A stretch of DNA of 64,000 bases from Tyto alba (taxonomy: Eukaryota; Chordata; Aves; Strigiformes; Tytonidae): NCBI RefSeq assembly GCF_018691265.1, contig NW_024881322.1:9537989-9601988 (forward strand), read 5' to 3'. Positions 24,101 to 36,839 of this stretch are shown in pieces. Position numbers and translations under genes: made by a program. The notes beneath the pieces are model-generated. The model was given only the letters and a program-made list of their open reading frames with translations. It was not told where the DNA came from and did not search any database. Position 1 is the stretch's first letter, and each line of letters begins with the position of its first letter.

Positions 24101-27100
24101 GTTTGCTGGCGCTGCGTCCTGCACGAAGCATCTCTTCCTCTGCCAGAAGCCCAGCTCTGGGAGAGACCCCCAGGGACACTCTTGCCCCAGCGAGTTTTTG
24201 AGTACTTCACTTGGTCTAATTTTGGGAAGCCCTTAATTGCAGATAAAGAATTCTACTTGGCAAGTGTTAATTGTATTTATTTGGGGAAGGGGAAAAAATA
24301 ATTCTCCTGAGGAACATGCTGTTTTTATAGTTTAAAAATAAATCTGTTTAAATAATTAGCAGGTTGAACTGCCTAGCCAGGTGACATTTCACATCGGTTG
24401 TTGTTTTAGCATTTAAATCCGTAGTCCTTTTCCATAGGTAACAAGTATGCCAAAACGATTGTTCTCGTTAGTGATTGATGCCAGTAGGATGTGCAGGAAG
24501 TCATCCATATTGTAAGAAAAACAAAATATTCTTTGCATTCTGCCAGATACTCCCCCCATGCACCTCACAGGTGTTAACACAGGCTCTTGAGCTCATTTAT
24601 CCTTCAGAGGCATATTATTGAGGAAAGTTAAGTAATCTGTACAACAACGTTATATTTAGGAACCCCCTGACAGATTTTTATAAGGTAAGCCTGCTCTGGG
24701 AGCAAGGAATGGTATTATTTTCCTATTTGTGTATTAATAAGCAAGTACATATGCTGTTGCTCGGGTTGTGAAAGGACTGTCCACCTGAATCCATAGACAG
24801 AGCAGTTTGTTGGCTTCTCATCTAGAAAATGCAAATCACGTATCTCTGATCTGCAGTTTGTGAAAGTGTAGAATTCATCTGCAAAGTGATGATTTTTCTG
24901 CTTGAAGTTGGAAGTGATTTATCTAGACTGGCATGAGAGAGAGGCTGGGTGGGCTGAAACATGGTAAGAGTTGGGGTGAGAATTGTGATTTTGTTCAGGG
25001 GTGATGTTCTTGAAGCTGGTGATAACTTGCAGCTTGAAAATCAGGATAAGGAACATAGGTTTCACCATCAAGGTCTGTCGGTGCCAGTGATGGCAAATTT
25101 ATGCACTTTGAGCTACATCCAAGAGGTCAATGAGAAGAAAGTGAGATGAACAAAGTAATTATCGGTAGGCTTACATTGTCTGTATGGGGATTTTCACCTT
25201 CACTGCAGAAGTTATGGAGGTCACAAATGAAAAGGGATTGCAAGTCTTTCACCTGGTGTTTGGACGTAGAGGCCCTGTAGCTGTGAAGCCCAGGACACGT
25301 TCCTAGGCACCAGGAGAGGCAGCAATGTGGCTTCCAGCCATCTTCATACAGGAAGGGATCTCTTCTGTCTGCTGGCCAAACGTTGTGTGGTCATCCGTGG
25401 GCATTTCTGCTGGTGTGGACATCAGAAGTTGAGATGATAGAATGAGAAAACTCTGATCAGCCTTTTCCTCCAGATAGATTATTGCCCCTGGCCCCCACGA
25501 AGAGTCATTTCTCTTTCCTCAACAAGAACATCATTACTCTGTTGAGTAAAATGGAAAGCTTAGCAAGCAATCCCTACATTCTGTGATCATTTTAAATTTT
25601 TTTTTTGCACCTCACTCAGCAGTATTAATGGCTGGAGTTGTATCCTGTGATGTGGAATCTGTTTCCTGGGTTTCCTCACCCATAGCAAAGACCAGATGCC
25701 TGTATCTGGGAGGTGTTTGCTAGATGCAACCCCCTTCCCATCATGCAGAATTTTCATACTGTGCCTGAGGAATCAATGAACTGCACCTGGGGTGATACTG
25801 AGGAGGTGGCATTCTTTTAGTAAGAAAAAAATTAACCTGCCTGTCATCGATCAGAAGCAGCTTTTGTCTGAGGGGAAATGCAGTGACTGATGTTGCCGAC
25901 TTTTACAGGGTGAGACCCAGGAGACGAGGACAAAAGGGAATGCTTATTTCTTTCTAGTGGCATCGCTCTAATAGTGCAGTTTCAGCTACAGTCAAAAACA
26001 GGTTTGTAAACTGCTGAGCTGCCTGGTGCGTTCCCTGCTGTAGCCTTCTCCTTTCCACACAGCACATGGAGAATTTTAACTAGAAATTTGCTTTTGTTTT
26101 CTTGATCCAGTGTACTGTTTCCTCCAGATATTATCTGAACATAAAAAGTATGACGTCAATTGAGGTTCCAGAATTTCCAGTATGAAATGCATCTGCTGGA
26201 GGTTTTTATTTATCTTTTGTCTGCTTTTGAGTAGATTGAGCCAGATCAGTGTTTAATCGTGATTAAGACCATTGTAATCTCTGTTCTTTATAAAATCCCT
26301 CTCGGAGCAGAGCAGGTTGTTTATTTGTGAAAGGTTATCCCTAGGAGCTTTTCGGTGTTTGAAAGAGAGGTGCTGTTTTCCATTTGCAGGGTTAAGCATA
26401 GGCACATCGCTTCTTGCTTGCGTGTGTATAAATATGTTTGTGTATGCATTTGCTAGGACAGTTGGAAATGAGCTATAATAGGTCTTGACACGGAGCAGCT
26501 GGACACCCGAGGCCATTTGTCTGGCCCATCACCGTTTCTTCTGTAAAAGCACCGAGTGGCTGGTCACGCAGTCAGTGCTGCCCTTGCAGGCAAACATTAT
26601 TCCCTGTGTATAATTGTACTGGCGTGGGAGCTACCAGAAGTGTCACCTGAAGGAAGAGCAGGGAAGGGCAGTTGACACCCCCCCCCAAAGGGGAAGGGTC
26701 TGTCGCTGCTGTCTGAGCTCTGCAGCTACTGGGGTGGGATCACCTGGAATCTGTCTGTTGCCCGCGCAGCCATAACGCCCTGCACTGTTGCTGCTGTTCA
26801 GTTTTTCTGGAAAGTGCAATCAGACGGCAGTCCCAGAGAGGCAGGGAAGAAGTGTTGTTATCTTTGATTTACGGAGGCACGCTGGAGTTACAAGGAAATC
26901 GCACAATTTTGGCAGAGTCACCTGAGATGACCGACTCCGAACAGAGTCGGGAAGTGAACCTCAGTCTTCTGAGTCCCAGGCCAAGGCAGTCCTTCCTCTT
27001 TGATGTGATTTTTTTTTTTTAACTGCAATTAGTTCAGGACTGAGTCTTTGTGTGCATATTTTTAAATGCCATAATCCTCCTGTACAATGTGAGCCCTGTC

Positions 27101-29539
27101 TTGCAATCTTGCTTTGCTTCAGAGATGTTGGTTAAAAAAGATTCTAAGGCAATTAGCAATGAATGAATTAGTTGCTGTAAATGAGTTATATTTACTGCCT
27201 GTTCTTAGATCTGCCCTTTCCAGAAAGAGGTTGACCCCTTTGAAACTTAAGTACATTTGGGTGTCCTCTAGAGTCAGATAAGGAAACAGCAGTCTCGTTT
27301 TCAGAGAGCAGGAGGAGGAGATGTAGACTTTACCACTGACTCAGCTGGGACTGTTGATCAGTTTCGTCCACCCTGTTGCTGCCTCGTTTTTCTGTTCCCC
27401 ATTTATAGAGAAGAGAGGTGGAGTCACATCTCTCACTGTCTCCTTTGCCTAAGTCAGCCTTGGGATGCTCTTCTGCATAATTCATCAGCTGAAGTAGGTC
27501 CTTCTGCCCTGTTCCTTCAAAGGAACAATTGACCACTCAGAGTAAAAGGAGATTATTCCAAATCATCCAACTGATTTTAATTATTTTTCTCACTTTATTT
27601 CCTATTACTTACCCTTTTGCTCTCCCACACCCTTCCTATATTTCTCCCTATCTCTTTCACTTGTCTTGCTTGTTTATCTGAGTGCAGGTAATGCTCAGTG
27701 GTGCAAAGTCTTTTTTTCAGACTTCACCTCCTGGGGTCAAGAAATCTCAGGGTGAAGGGAAGTATAGCTGTTATTGTGAGGGAACCATTTTTGGCTGAGT
27801 GGAGCTGGAAATGATGTTGACACCGTTTCTTACAGTATGGGAGGCTTCTTTGGGGTTATCCCGTCAACTAAATTGGTTTAGGAACCCTGCAGCTATACAG
27901 TGTTTGCCTTTGGCTTTTCGCTTCTTTTCCTCCTTTCTGTCCTCTAGGAGGGATTTAGATGGCTCGAAGTTTAAGGAGATGTATCAGTGGACCTTATGGC
28001 TCTGGCCAGCTCCATGATGATTTCAGCAGCTCTCTGCAGGGGACCTGTGACTACTTTGTCTTTCCAGGCCCCTCTGCTGCAACCTGTCACCAAGTGGTCA
28101 GCAGCACTGGAAGCACAGGGTCTCACCTACTAGTAGCTCTGGCGTCTTTGATCTTGGCTGGATTTTTTTTTTTCTCTGTAGTTGCACTGCCCATCTGTTT
28201 TCTGATGATCAGTGGACGTCAAGAAACAAAAGGCTAGAAGCCGTGCTATACACATCACAGGGAGCCATGGAGAACACAGGTTGCTCTTAAAATACTGACC
28301 TTTGGGAGGTGCCCTCTTCTCCCCTGGAGCACGGCTGTGCCTCCCTGAGAGGTGGTGGTATGGAGATCGCTTGGTGCACTAGCTTGGCATTCTTTTGTGA
28401 AGCATCTAGTCTTATCCTGGAACAGAAGCCAAACTTACCCATCAGCAAAATCATTCTCTACATTTCCAGAACAAGGAGAAACAGAAAGTATGTGTTTACA
28501 AATGCTGGCAGGTGTTTAGGTTTTGGTTGTGGGTGGTAGAAGTAAGAGGGGTCCTTAGTCAGTCCTTTTTCCTGGCTTGCTTCTAGAAGATGTTCATAGA
28601 ACAGGACCAGTTCTGAGTAGTCTGCAATTTTGGAGAAGCTTGGGGATTTTTTACTTTTTAAATAGATTGACATAGAAGCAAGTGTGCTTTATTGTCAGCC
28701 CAAATGATTTTTTGGTAGTTCATGAAGTTTAAGTAATGTGTTCGCGCTCTGTGGGGAGCCAGAGTCCATTGCATCTGTTAGAGCAGAACTTTGGTTAGGG
28801 TTGGAGAACAGTCCCACAGACTTTGTGGAGGGTGTTGCTTGGGGGTGAAGACAGAAAACCATCTATTACTCATGCAAACCTATAAATAAAGAATCTGCTA
28901 TTGCAGAGAGGAATCAGTGTCAAATTGGGCTCTTTAAATTAGGGACTAGAGGTGTGAAAAAGAATGTAAGAAGTGTATAAGGTTTTTTTTTTTAAAAGAG
29001 GTGAGATGACATGTCCTAATGCTAGCAGCCTGGAAGACATCCTCCTAATAATAAGCATAAAAAAAAAAAAAAAGAAATGGAAAAAGTAATGGAATGGTAT
29101 GTGAGACAGATTTAAATAACTTTATAGAAGGTGGCACAGCGTTCTGTATGGTGGCGTAATCAATGCCTGAAGGAAGAATAAATATTTGAGGCTGGCAATG
29201 GTTGTGAGTCATATTATATATTTTTCTCTTCCTTGTTTTTGTGTTCTTACCATGGGAAAGAATGCTTGCTCTAAGCAGAGCTGTAAATCAGTTAGGGAAA
29301 ACATTCATACTAACAGTAGGAAAGTAATGGGTGGAAGTAAAATGCCCAGTGAATAACTAGTTTTGATGCAAGGCTCCGTAGAGGTGGCCAAACTATGACT
29401 TTGTAATAAGGAGGGTTGTGTCTTTTTCCTTGTGCCACAGCAGTTTTCTTAACACAATGCTTTTATTCCTTCTCCTAGTGCACATCAGCACAGTCCCATC
29501 TGTCTTCACTGCCATGTATATGCCAGAAGGGCATAATTT

Positions 29540-29590
29540 AAAAAAAAAAAAAACAAACAAACACAACCAAAAAAACACCAAAACCCCCAA
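29540..29590 (+). repeat. A-rich / (AAAC)n low-complexity tract
   Basis: A 13-A run followed by AAAC units and AC-rich sequence. It is one of several similar A-rich tracts in this window (also 30099, 33689, 37915, 41920 and 58338). No SINE or LINE body is attached. Confidence 0.8.
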
Positions 29591-30098
29591 CTCACTTGCT
29601 GACACCTCCAGAAATAAGTAAATATTTATCATGGGAATGGGGAGAGACCTAGTTATCTTATGTGCTTAAGCAGCTTTCCTTGATTAATAACATTCAAAAC
29701 CATGATTTCCCTGTTCCCTTTCAGGTTTTTTTGTTCTTCTTTGGTATGAGCGCATTGCTCCCCCCCACATCCCCATTTTCCTCTGGCTGAAGGCAATATG
29801 CAGGAAAGGTGATTCAGATCAATGGCACATCGGTATAGCTCACTGGTCGCTTTGTTGGGTTTTTTTTTTTTTAATTGGTGAACAGGAAACTATTTCTTAT
29901 CACTTTTGGGTCTCATGTTTCATAGGATGATTTTGTATTTGCTTTCCATATTGAGGGCTAGGTTCTGATAAACCGATTTTAATCTCATGTGGTCCTGGTG
30001 GTTACGGGGTGAGTAAGGTTGTACTCACAGTGGTACGGTTTTACACCGCGCTGCAGAAATCGATTCATGTTTCGTGAGAAAAGGATAGGCCCAGGGAT

Positions 30099-30175
30099 TA
30101 AACAAACAAACAAACAAAAAAAAAAAAAAAGGGAAAAAAAAAAAAAAAAAAAAGAAAGAAGGAAAAAAAAGGAAG
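30099..30175 (+). repeat. (AAAC)n followed by long poly(A)/GA-rich tract
   Basis: Four AAAC units are followed by A runs of about 15 to 20 broken by GGG and GAAAGAAGG. The tract is purine-rich on the plus strand and lies in EEPD1 intron sequence. Confidence 0.85.
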
Positions 30176-33100
30176 GTTCCTGGGTAAGCCACTGACTCCT
30201 AGTTGGCTGGTGCATTATTTCTAGCCCAAATGAGGATGCACAGCCCATGGCCATGCAGAGCAGTGGTCGTAATGGGTCCAAACAAAGTACGTGTGCTCTG
30301 GCTCACGTTGTGCAAGGCTCGGATCTCTTTGTGTCAGTCACTGCTTGGAGCATCTGATGCTGCAGTGCTCTAATAATCTCAATAATATCTTCCCTAAGCA
30401 CACACCTGCGTTCCCAGAGAGCTATATTTCTGGTGGCAGAAGCGGCAGAAAAATGAAACTTGTCTTAATCCTTTGGAAATAATGAGATGGGGAAAAAAAC
30501 ACGGAAAAACACCTGAGTATTTACAGCAGATGACATAGTAGTAAGTCGGCCGTGGAGTGGCTATGATTTTAGCACAGCTAACCAGTTGAGCAGACTGTTT
30601 TATGTCAATGTAGCAGAAGTGTTTGAATTCAACCACTCATCTCTCATAAAAGCAGCTTGATGAAAAAGCCTCATAGTCACAAGGGCTTCTTTTTATTCAT
30701 ATATCACATCAGTTCCCTTAGCATGCCATTATTGCTGTTAATGATTATACTGCCTACTTATGCAGAATAAAACACTCTCTTCAAAAGGCCGCAAAGATTT
30801 GTGACCATCCTTGACAACCTCTTGAGCCTTAATTCCTGTATTATGTTTAAAAATAAAAAAAGACCTTAAGGGTATGAAAAGAAGTAGTCAGGAAATGTCT
30901 TTGCAAAATCAGTCTGTCCCATGAAGTACAAGGAAAAAACTCATCTTGTGAATGGAAACATGGGAAATTAAGAACCCATGAAACTTCTCCTACCTGGAGG
31001 TTGGCAAATATGGGTGCTCTCTTCCTTAGGGAGAGGGAGGCATAAATTTCCACCAGGCATCTGTGAAGACAACTTCCCATTAAATTGTAAACTGACTGAA
31101 AGCAGTTATGTATCCCATTTTGACAATCGATAGTTGAGCATCCCATAATTCTTCAGTATTGGCCCCAGCACTTAAAATATGTTAGGGGAGTTATTGTATT
31201 GCCTCTTTCAGTTGTTGTTTCTCTGCTCTGCACCAGAGGTTTCCATGTCTTCCTTTTGAAGAGCTAAAAAAAGACATTGTTTATATAAATAATCACTTTT
31301 GTTTAGGAAGAAGGTAGGAGAACAAGCCAGTGAATGATCCGCATTGTTGTCCCTGGAACACTATGATTAAAGGCCAGCAGAGAACTGGGTTTATGGGCTA
31401 CAATCTGTTTTTTTAATCATATATTCAAAGATAAAGAAAGTAATTTCCTCTTAGATATTACAAAGAATTAAGCAGTTGGTTGACTGCAGTGAGCTGTAAT
31501 TCATCTGGGAGGGCACTGTAGAAACTCACTGCTCAATTTTTCCAAAATAAGTACTCAGAAAGCAAAGCAAATAATTTGGGAGTGCAAACTCAGTCTCCTA
31601 CCACTCCCCAACTGATCCTGTAAAGCCTGGCTTAAAAAAAGAAAAACCTGATTTGATTCGAACAGGCTCGTATATGGAAACAAATCATTACACGCTTTTG
31701 ATAATTGAGATAATGCTGAGCTTATCAGCATAATTATTTCCTGCCCATTCAGTAAGTACAATGGGTGAGTGAGGCAGCAGCGGCGGGAGGGAGGTGCGTG
31801 ACCCCCTGGATTCACATCCAGGGCCGAGCTCGGGCGGGGGCTCAGGTGCCTGACGTGGGAAACGATGCCTTCAGTCTGAAAAACTTTCCAAACCTGGCAA
31901 GCATCCTTTAGGCGCTACCTAACCCCAGGGGTGCCTAAATGACGGAGTGCTCTGATGCTTTGCTTTTACGTGTCCTCAGTAAGCAGCGCGGTGCCTCTCT
32001 GCAGAGCAGGACTAGCCCCAGCTGAAGTAGGCAGAGCAGGCTTGGACAACTTAGTGTCCCGCCTGCGCATCGCTGGGCTTCAAATCTTTGCGAATGTGAC
32101 ACCTCAACATCGCTGAAATGTTAAGGACTTGATAGAAGCTTTGTATGCCTTTCTGGTACTCATTAAAGCTGCTCCCTCTAGTGCCTGTTAAAAATAAAGG
32201 AACCGTGTACATATGACATTTAGAAATGGAATATTTATTCCCTAGCTCATGTCTCTCCTCTTGGTTAAGAGGAACCAAAATCACCTTTGTTTTGATGAAG
32301 TAAGTTGTTGTTTATCTTTACTGCAGTATCCTTTTAGCCTGAAGGTTTCTGTGGTAATTAACCAAAACGGACAGTTAAGTGCTTTGAGTGTCTTTCTACA
32401 GTTCAGGTGATGATTACTGCACCAAGACGTACCATGCCATAACAACAGGCTCACCCTGGAAGCTCCCCATCCCTGTTCTTTCTTTCCTTGCCCTCCTTAC
32501 AGCCTCTGCTCTGACTCCAGGTCTGAAATGCAAGTGTCTTCCAAAGAGGAATCACTGGCTAATAAGAAATGTGTAATTTATTAAGCCCTAAGACATTGTT
32601 TTCCTGGGTCACATTTAGTTTCCTCGGGGTTTAGGAGCAGCACATCCTCTTTTTGAGTGGAAGATGCTCACCTCAAGGGAGGTCGCTGGCTCAGTGTGGT
32701 CGCCCGTGCTGGTGTTACAGGGGTAACGCTTGACAGGCAAAGATGTTCAGCATGAAGCACTGTTGTCATCTGGAAAAGGTGGCCCTGCTGTGCCTGACTG
32801 AGGGATGGCTGCACAAATAGCACCCCAAAAGAAAACAAGGATTGACTAGAGCATCCTGATGAACTAGAAGTGGTGAGATCTGCTCCTGGGCTACTGGGGG
32901 GTGCTTGCTGGCAGCTCTCCTAGTGCGCAGAGTTACTGCACTGGAAGAGATTTAACTTAATGCACAAATTAGATGCTCTTGTCGGCAGTGCTTGGAGTGT
33001 CTGGGGGAGGCAGGTAGGTGTGTTAGGGAGCCTGTTACTCCCTTATGATCTCCAGCATGTGCCAGCCCAGTCTATGTTCTTGCTCCCAAATTAGTCCAAG

Positions 33101-33688
33101 ACCCCTTGCCTTCCCCTCTCCAGTCCCTCCTCAAATGTGCATTTCCCCAGCTTCTTCCAACTGCCCTCTGTACTTCTCCAGTGTCAGTCATAAGCTCGTT
33201 CCTGTACCCACCTCTGCTTCTGGAGGGGCTGGGAGCAACTGGCACTGGCTCCTGATCAGGGTGAACAAAGAGCAGTTACGTCTTTGGATCCTCCCTTCTT
33301 GGGAAAATGACATGGTGCTGGTGAGCAAAGGCAACGGGGCTTGTCCCAGTTCCTGGGGTGGTGGCCCTTGGCGGTGCCTTGCACGCCAAACGGGGTCCGC
33401 CTGGCACAAGGGGGGTGACCTCTGAAGGGCACAGGCTGCTCTTTTCCTGGAGCATGCCTGGAGCCTGGTGCTGCCATGTTCCTGCTCCCTGGCAGCACAA
33501 AACCCAGCACCCAGCTGCAAGAGACACCGCGGGGGCATAGGTGTCATACTGAGCATCCTTGCAAGTAAGCCCTGGTGCTGTTGGTATTATGGTACGTGTG
33601 AGAGTTTTGACTCGGGATGGGTAGGATTTATTGAAGCAGCTGATTGAATTTCAGGAAACTTGTAGCCTGAAGGGCTCTAGAGAAAAAA

Positions 33689-33708
33689 AAAAAACAAAAA
33701 ACAAAACT
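33689..33708 (+). repeat. A-rich tract
   Basis: A run of twelve A, then CAAAAAACAAAAC. Low-complexity intron sequence. Confidence 0.7.
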
Positions 33709-35401
33709 AGAGCTTTTTTCCGTAGGAGGATTTTGGGAAAGGAAATGTTGTGCTGATTGATTGAGATTTTAATTTCAATTTTTCTTTATCGCTCGAAGAA
33801 CAGCTTCTCAAAGGGATCGGTGTAGCTCTAACTTAGTTTTGCAAAGGAGGAAAGGCATTTTTTTCATTCCCAGTGTGGGCTGGGAACTTGTCTGTATGTT
33901 TTTACTGTACAAGGGAAAGCGTAATGTTGTTTGACATTGGGTTTTGTGGGCAGAAGAACATGATTTGAGAAATGCCCTTCTCACTTCAGCAAAAAAACAT
34001 GACCTAAGCAAGTATGTTGTCACAGCTTCAAAATCTGTGTGTCTGTAAGCCCTGGAAAATGGGCACAGATTAAAGTCAGCTGCTGCTGGCCAAGGTCTCT
34101 GTTGTTGCAAGCATACCCCGAATGGGCTGATGGCTTTTTTCTGAACTAAACCGTTTAATCTTATTTGTCATCTTTTTGTTTGAGCAAAGTTAAATCAAGC
34201 CCTTAAAAAAAAAAAAAATCAATTTGGAGGAAAGGAAATATTCAAACTAGTCAGCTGCAGATGCTCTTATTAATAAAGTCATTGTTTCTATATGATTTAT
34301 TCAGCCTTGTCGTATACTTTGTGCTGGCTGGACTTTCTAGGCACCTGCAACCCAGAGATAAGTTAACTCTTTGGTCGGGTTACAGTTAACTCCTGATTTC
34401 AGCAATTTTTCTTGTACTGATTTAAGTTATTTAAATGTTAGAAAATTCTTTCACCAAATTCACGCTGTTTAAAGTCATCAGAGTGACATCAGGAATGAAT
34501 AAGAATGTTCCTGCTGTGATTTACTGTGTTTATTAGGGCAGCACCTGGCAATCAGTTGAGAGCAGAGCTCTGTTCCCAGGCCGTGCACCACCCTGCGTGC
34601 CTCCTCGTTTACTAAATTAGCCCAGCCCTAGCACTGCCTGGAGGTATATAACGGACAATAACGTGGTATGTTAATATGGCATCTTCAGTAAGAAGCACCA
34701 GCCAATCTTTGCATTTCAGAGTACTGTTTCAAAAGGTGTGCCAGGTATTTTCACTCGAGTGTGTGGCCTTCCAAGGCAAAAAAGGGTTTCTGTGTTGCGT
34801 GTACCTGAGAAGCTGATGCTTACAGCTTCAGCCTCCAGCATACTGACCTTGCAGACAAGGCAGTGAGTGAAAGAGCAGGGTTTGATTTTTATTTTCGAAT
34901 GAAAAGATAAAACAAACATGAGAATACCTGTCCCATTATTTTGCTGATACCCATGTAGGAAAAGCTTATATCTGTGCAGCCTACCACTGTAGCTCTTCAA
35001 ACTGTGTTTGGCACATCCCACTGCAAAGAGGCACTGTGTACTGGTTATTCTTTGCCTTGAAAATCCTTCTCCGTTAGGATGCTGCTTGATTTGGAGAGAC
35101 ATTCTAGATACAAGATTTTGCCTGAGGATACTGTTGGGCTGTGAAAACCTCAGCATTTCAACGCAGTTTCTCCAGTGTCAGATGCTTTTTACCAGCCCCT
35201 TTCCCTGCAGCCCGAGCTGCTGCGTGCGGGCCCTTCTGCGGGGCTGCCGCCGCTGCCTGCCAGCCTCCTGGGCCCGACATCAGCTCTCCAAAGGGCTGTA
35301 GCTCCTCCTGTTAAACTTTATACTCCTGGCAAAAAGTATTCCACATTGTCTGCATCAAGGGGTTTCAGATTCCAGATTTTCCAGGGCATAGGGGTTCTTT
35401 T

Positions 35402-35910
35402 TCTTTTTTTTTTAATTTTTTGTTTTTATTTTTTTTCCCTTTTTCTTTTTCTTTTTCTTTTTCTTTTTCTTTTTCTTTTTCTTTTTCTTTTTCTTTTTCT
35501 TTTTCTTTTTCTTTTTCTTTTTCTTTTTCTTTTTCTTTTTCTTTTCCTTTTCCTTTTTCTTTTTCTTTTTCTTCTTTTTCTTTTTCTTTTTCTTCTTTTT
35601 CTTTTTCTTTTTCTTTTTCTTTTTCTTTTTCTTTTCCTTTTCCTTTTCCTTTTCCTTTTCCTTTTCCTTTTCCTTTTCCTTTTCCTTTTCCTTTTCCTTT
35701 TCCTTTTCCTTTTCCTTTTCCTTTTCCTTTTCCTTTTCCTTTTCCTTTTCCTTTTCCTTTTCCTTTTTCTTTTCCTTTTTCTTTTCTTTTTTCTTTTTCT
35801 TTCTTTTTTCTTTTTTTCTTTTTCTTTCTTCCTCTTTTTCTTCCTCTTTTTCTTCCTCTTCTCCTCCTCCTTCTCCTTCTTCTTTTTCTCCTTCTTCTTC
35901 TCCTTCTTCT
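35402..35910 (+). repeat. Polypyrimidine hexamer microsatellite, (TTTTTC)n then (TTTTCC)n
   Basis: About 500 bp in which nearly every plus-strand base is T or C. After an imperfect T-rich lead-in, perfect TTTTTC units run from about 35438 to 35543. Mixed units follow, with a few TTC interruptions, then perfect TTTTCC units from about 35634 to 35765, then degenerate TTTTTC/TTCCTC sequence. The block ends in a short ATC/ATT-rich segment (35911-35970). Open frames of up to 263 codons cross it on both strands only because pyrimidine repeats lack stops; they encode Phe/Leu/Ser or Lys/Arg/Glu low complexity and are not genes. The element lies in an intron about 0.8 kb upstream of an exon. Confidence 0.97.
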
Positions 35911-36689
35911 CACTATCATCATCATCATTATTAAAATTATTATCACTATTGTTATTATTGTCATAATTTTTATAGTTCAACCTCAAGATGTTACCCAGGT
36001 GGACTTGGGGGCTTTCCATGGTGTCCGCAGTTATAGTATCCCCGATCAGTTGGGCATTAGGATGCAGCCTCTATGTCTCTGGACATGTAGAGGTGTCCGA
36101 GTGCTGTGGCTGTACGAACGCCTCTGGGGAGCACCGGAGGCATCTCCTGGGCCTGTGCGCAAGTGTGCAGCCGATCCCTTCGTGCACAGGGAGTCCCTGG
36201 TGTAAAGTCAGAGGAGCCTCAGCCCCAAAACACCGGCTACTGAGCTTGGCCTACACCCTTCCTCTGGTGCTGTGCCGGCGGCTTCGGTGTTGGAGTGGAG
36301 CCAGCCACGCTACGGGGGCTTCCTGCCCCCCCGGGGGGTTTGGCAGCCCCTCTCCGTGCAGCCCCTCGGGGGGTGGGATACGGTGCAGTCAGCATCTGTG
36401 GAGGTGGCACAGAGGAAACCCCTTTCCAGTCAGACAAGTGGCTTTGGAGGAAAAAAGAGTCCGAAGGAAAAACATTCTACTCACAGCATTTGCACAGAGT
36501 TATTTTAATTTTTTTTTTTTTCTCCAAGTAATGTCCGGTCAGGGATAAGTCCGCCTGGGATGTGGCCCAGACCACCTCCCTTGCGAGACATCAGGGAGGG
36601 CAGAGAACAGTCTCTGCTCCACGGTGTCTCTTACCAATGCTTTGCTTTATGCTTTAATTTGCTATTTTTCTTAAAACCCTACAAAGCTG

Positions 36690-36728
36690 TTTTTTTTTTT
36701 TTTTTTTTTCCCTTTCCTCTCTCTCTAG
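36690..36728 (+). promoter_or_regulatory. EEPD1: Very strong polypyrimidine tract and 3' splice site
   Basis: Twenty consecutive T are followed by CCC, TTTCC and a CT-repeat up to the acceptor AG at 36727-36728. Together this makes a 38-base tract with no purine before the AG, far longer than a typical U2AF-binding tract. Confidence 0.85.
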
Positions 36729-36839
36729 TTTTGTATGGAGCTGAACCAGCCGACGCTGCCAAACATCCGCAAGTGGAAGGGCCCTAGAGGATGTTGGAAG
36801 GGTGTTGTTTCCGAAAAACCCTCGGGCCATCTACACAAG
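36729..36839 (+). CDS. EEPD1: EEPD1 coding exon (111 nt, 37 codons)
   Basis: This exon encodes FCMELNQPTLPNIRKW through to SEKPSGHLHK, entering and leaving in phase 0. The acceptor follows a 38-base pyrimidine tract, and the donor is AAG|GTACAT. It continues the start of the catalytic domain, where EEP-fold proteins place the first beta strands. The tryptophan-rich segment KWKGPRGCWKGVVSEK is the stretch by which I recognise EEPD1. Joining it to the 52-nt upstream exon gives ...REALEK-FCMELNQ... without a break. No internal stop or frameshift is present. Confidence in the gene name is high because the following exons continue the same protein. Confidence 0.95.

Larger units (their letters stand above)
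20163..36728 (+). other. EEPD1: EEPD1 intron, about 16.6 kb
   Basis: No coding exon is recognised between the 52-nt and 111-nt exons, which join in phase 0. The stretch contains the solo LTR at 20519-21125, A-rich simple repeats near 29540 and 30100, and the pyrimidine hexamer array at 35402-35910. It ends in an exceptionally long polypyrimidine tract. Otherwise it is unique-looking intron sequence. Open frames such as the 190-codon one at 23629-24201 show no family motifs. CpG-enriched patches lie near 23940-24110 and 36270-36380 without gene evidence. Confidence 0.85.

Noticed and set aside
23629..24201. 190-codon plus-strand open frame
   Set aside because: Its second half lies in a GC-rich, CpG-rich patch where stops are rare; no domain is recognised.
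35175..36205. Four overlapping open frames of about 200-263 codons on both strands
   Set aside because: They are produced by the stop-free pyrimidine hexamer array; the translations are Phe/Leu/Ser or Lys/Arg/Glu repeats with no gene structure.
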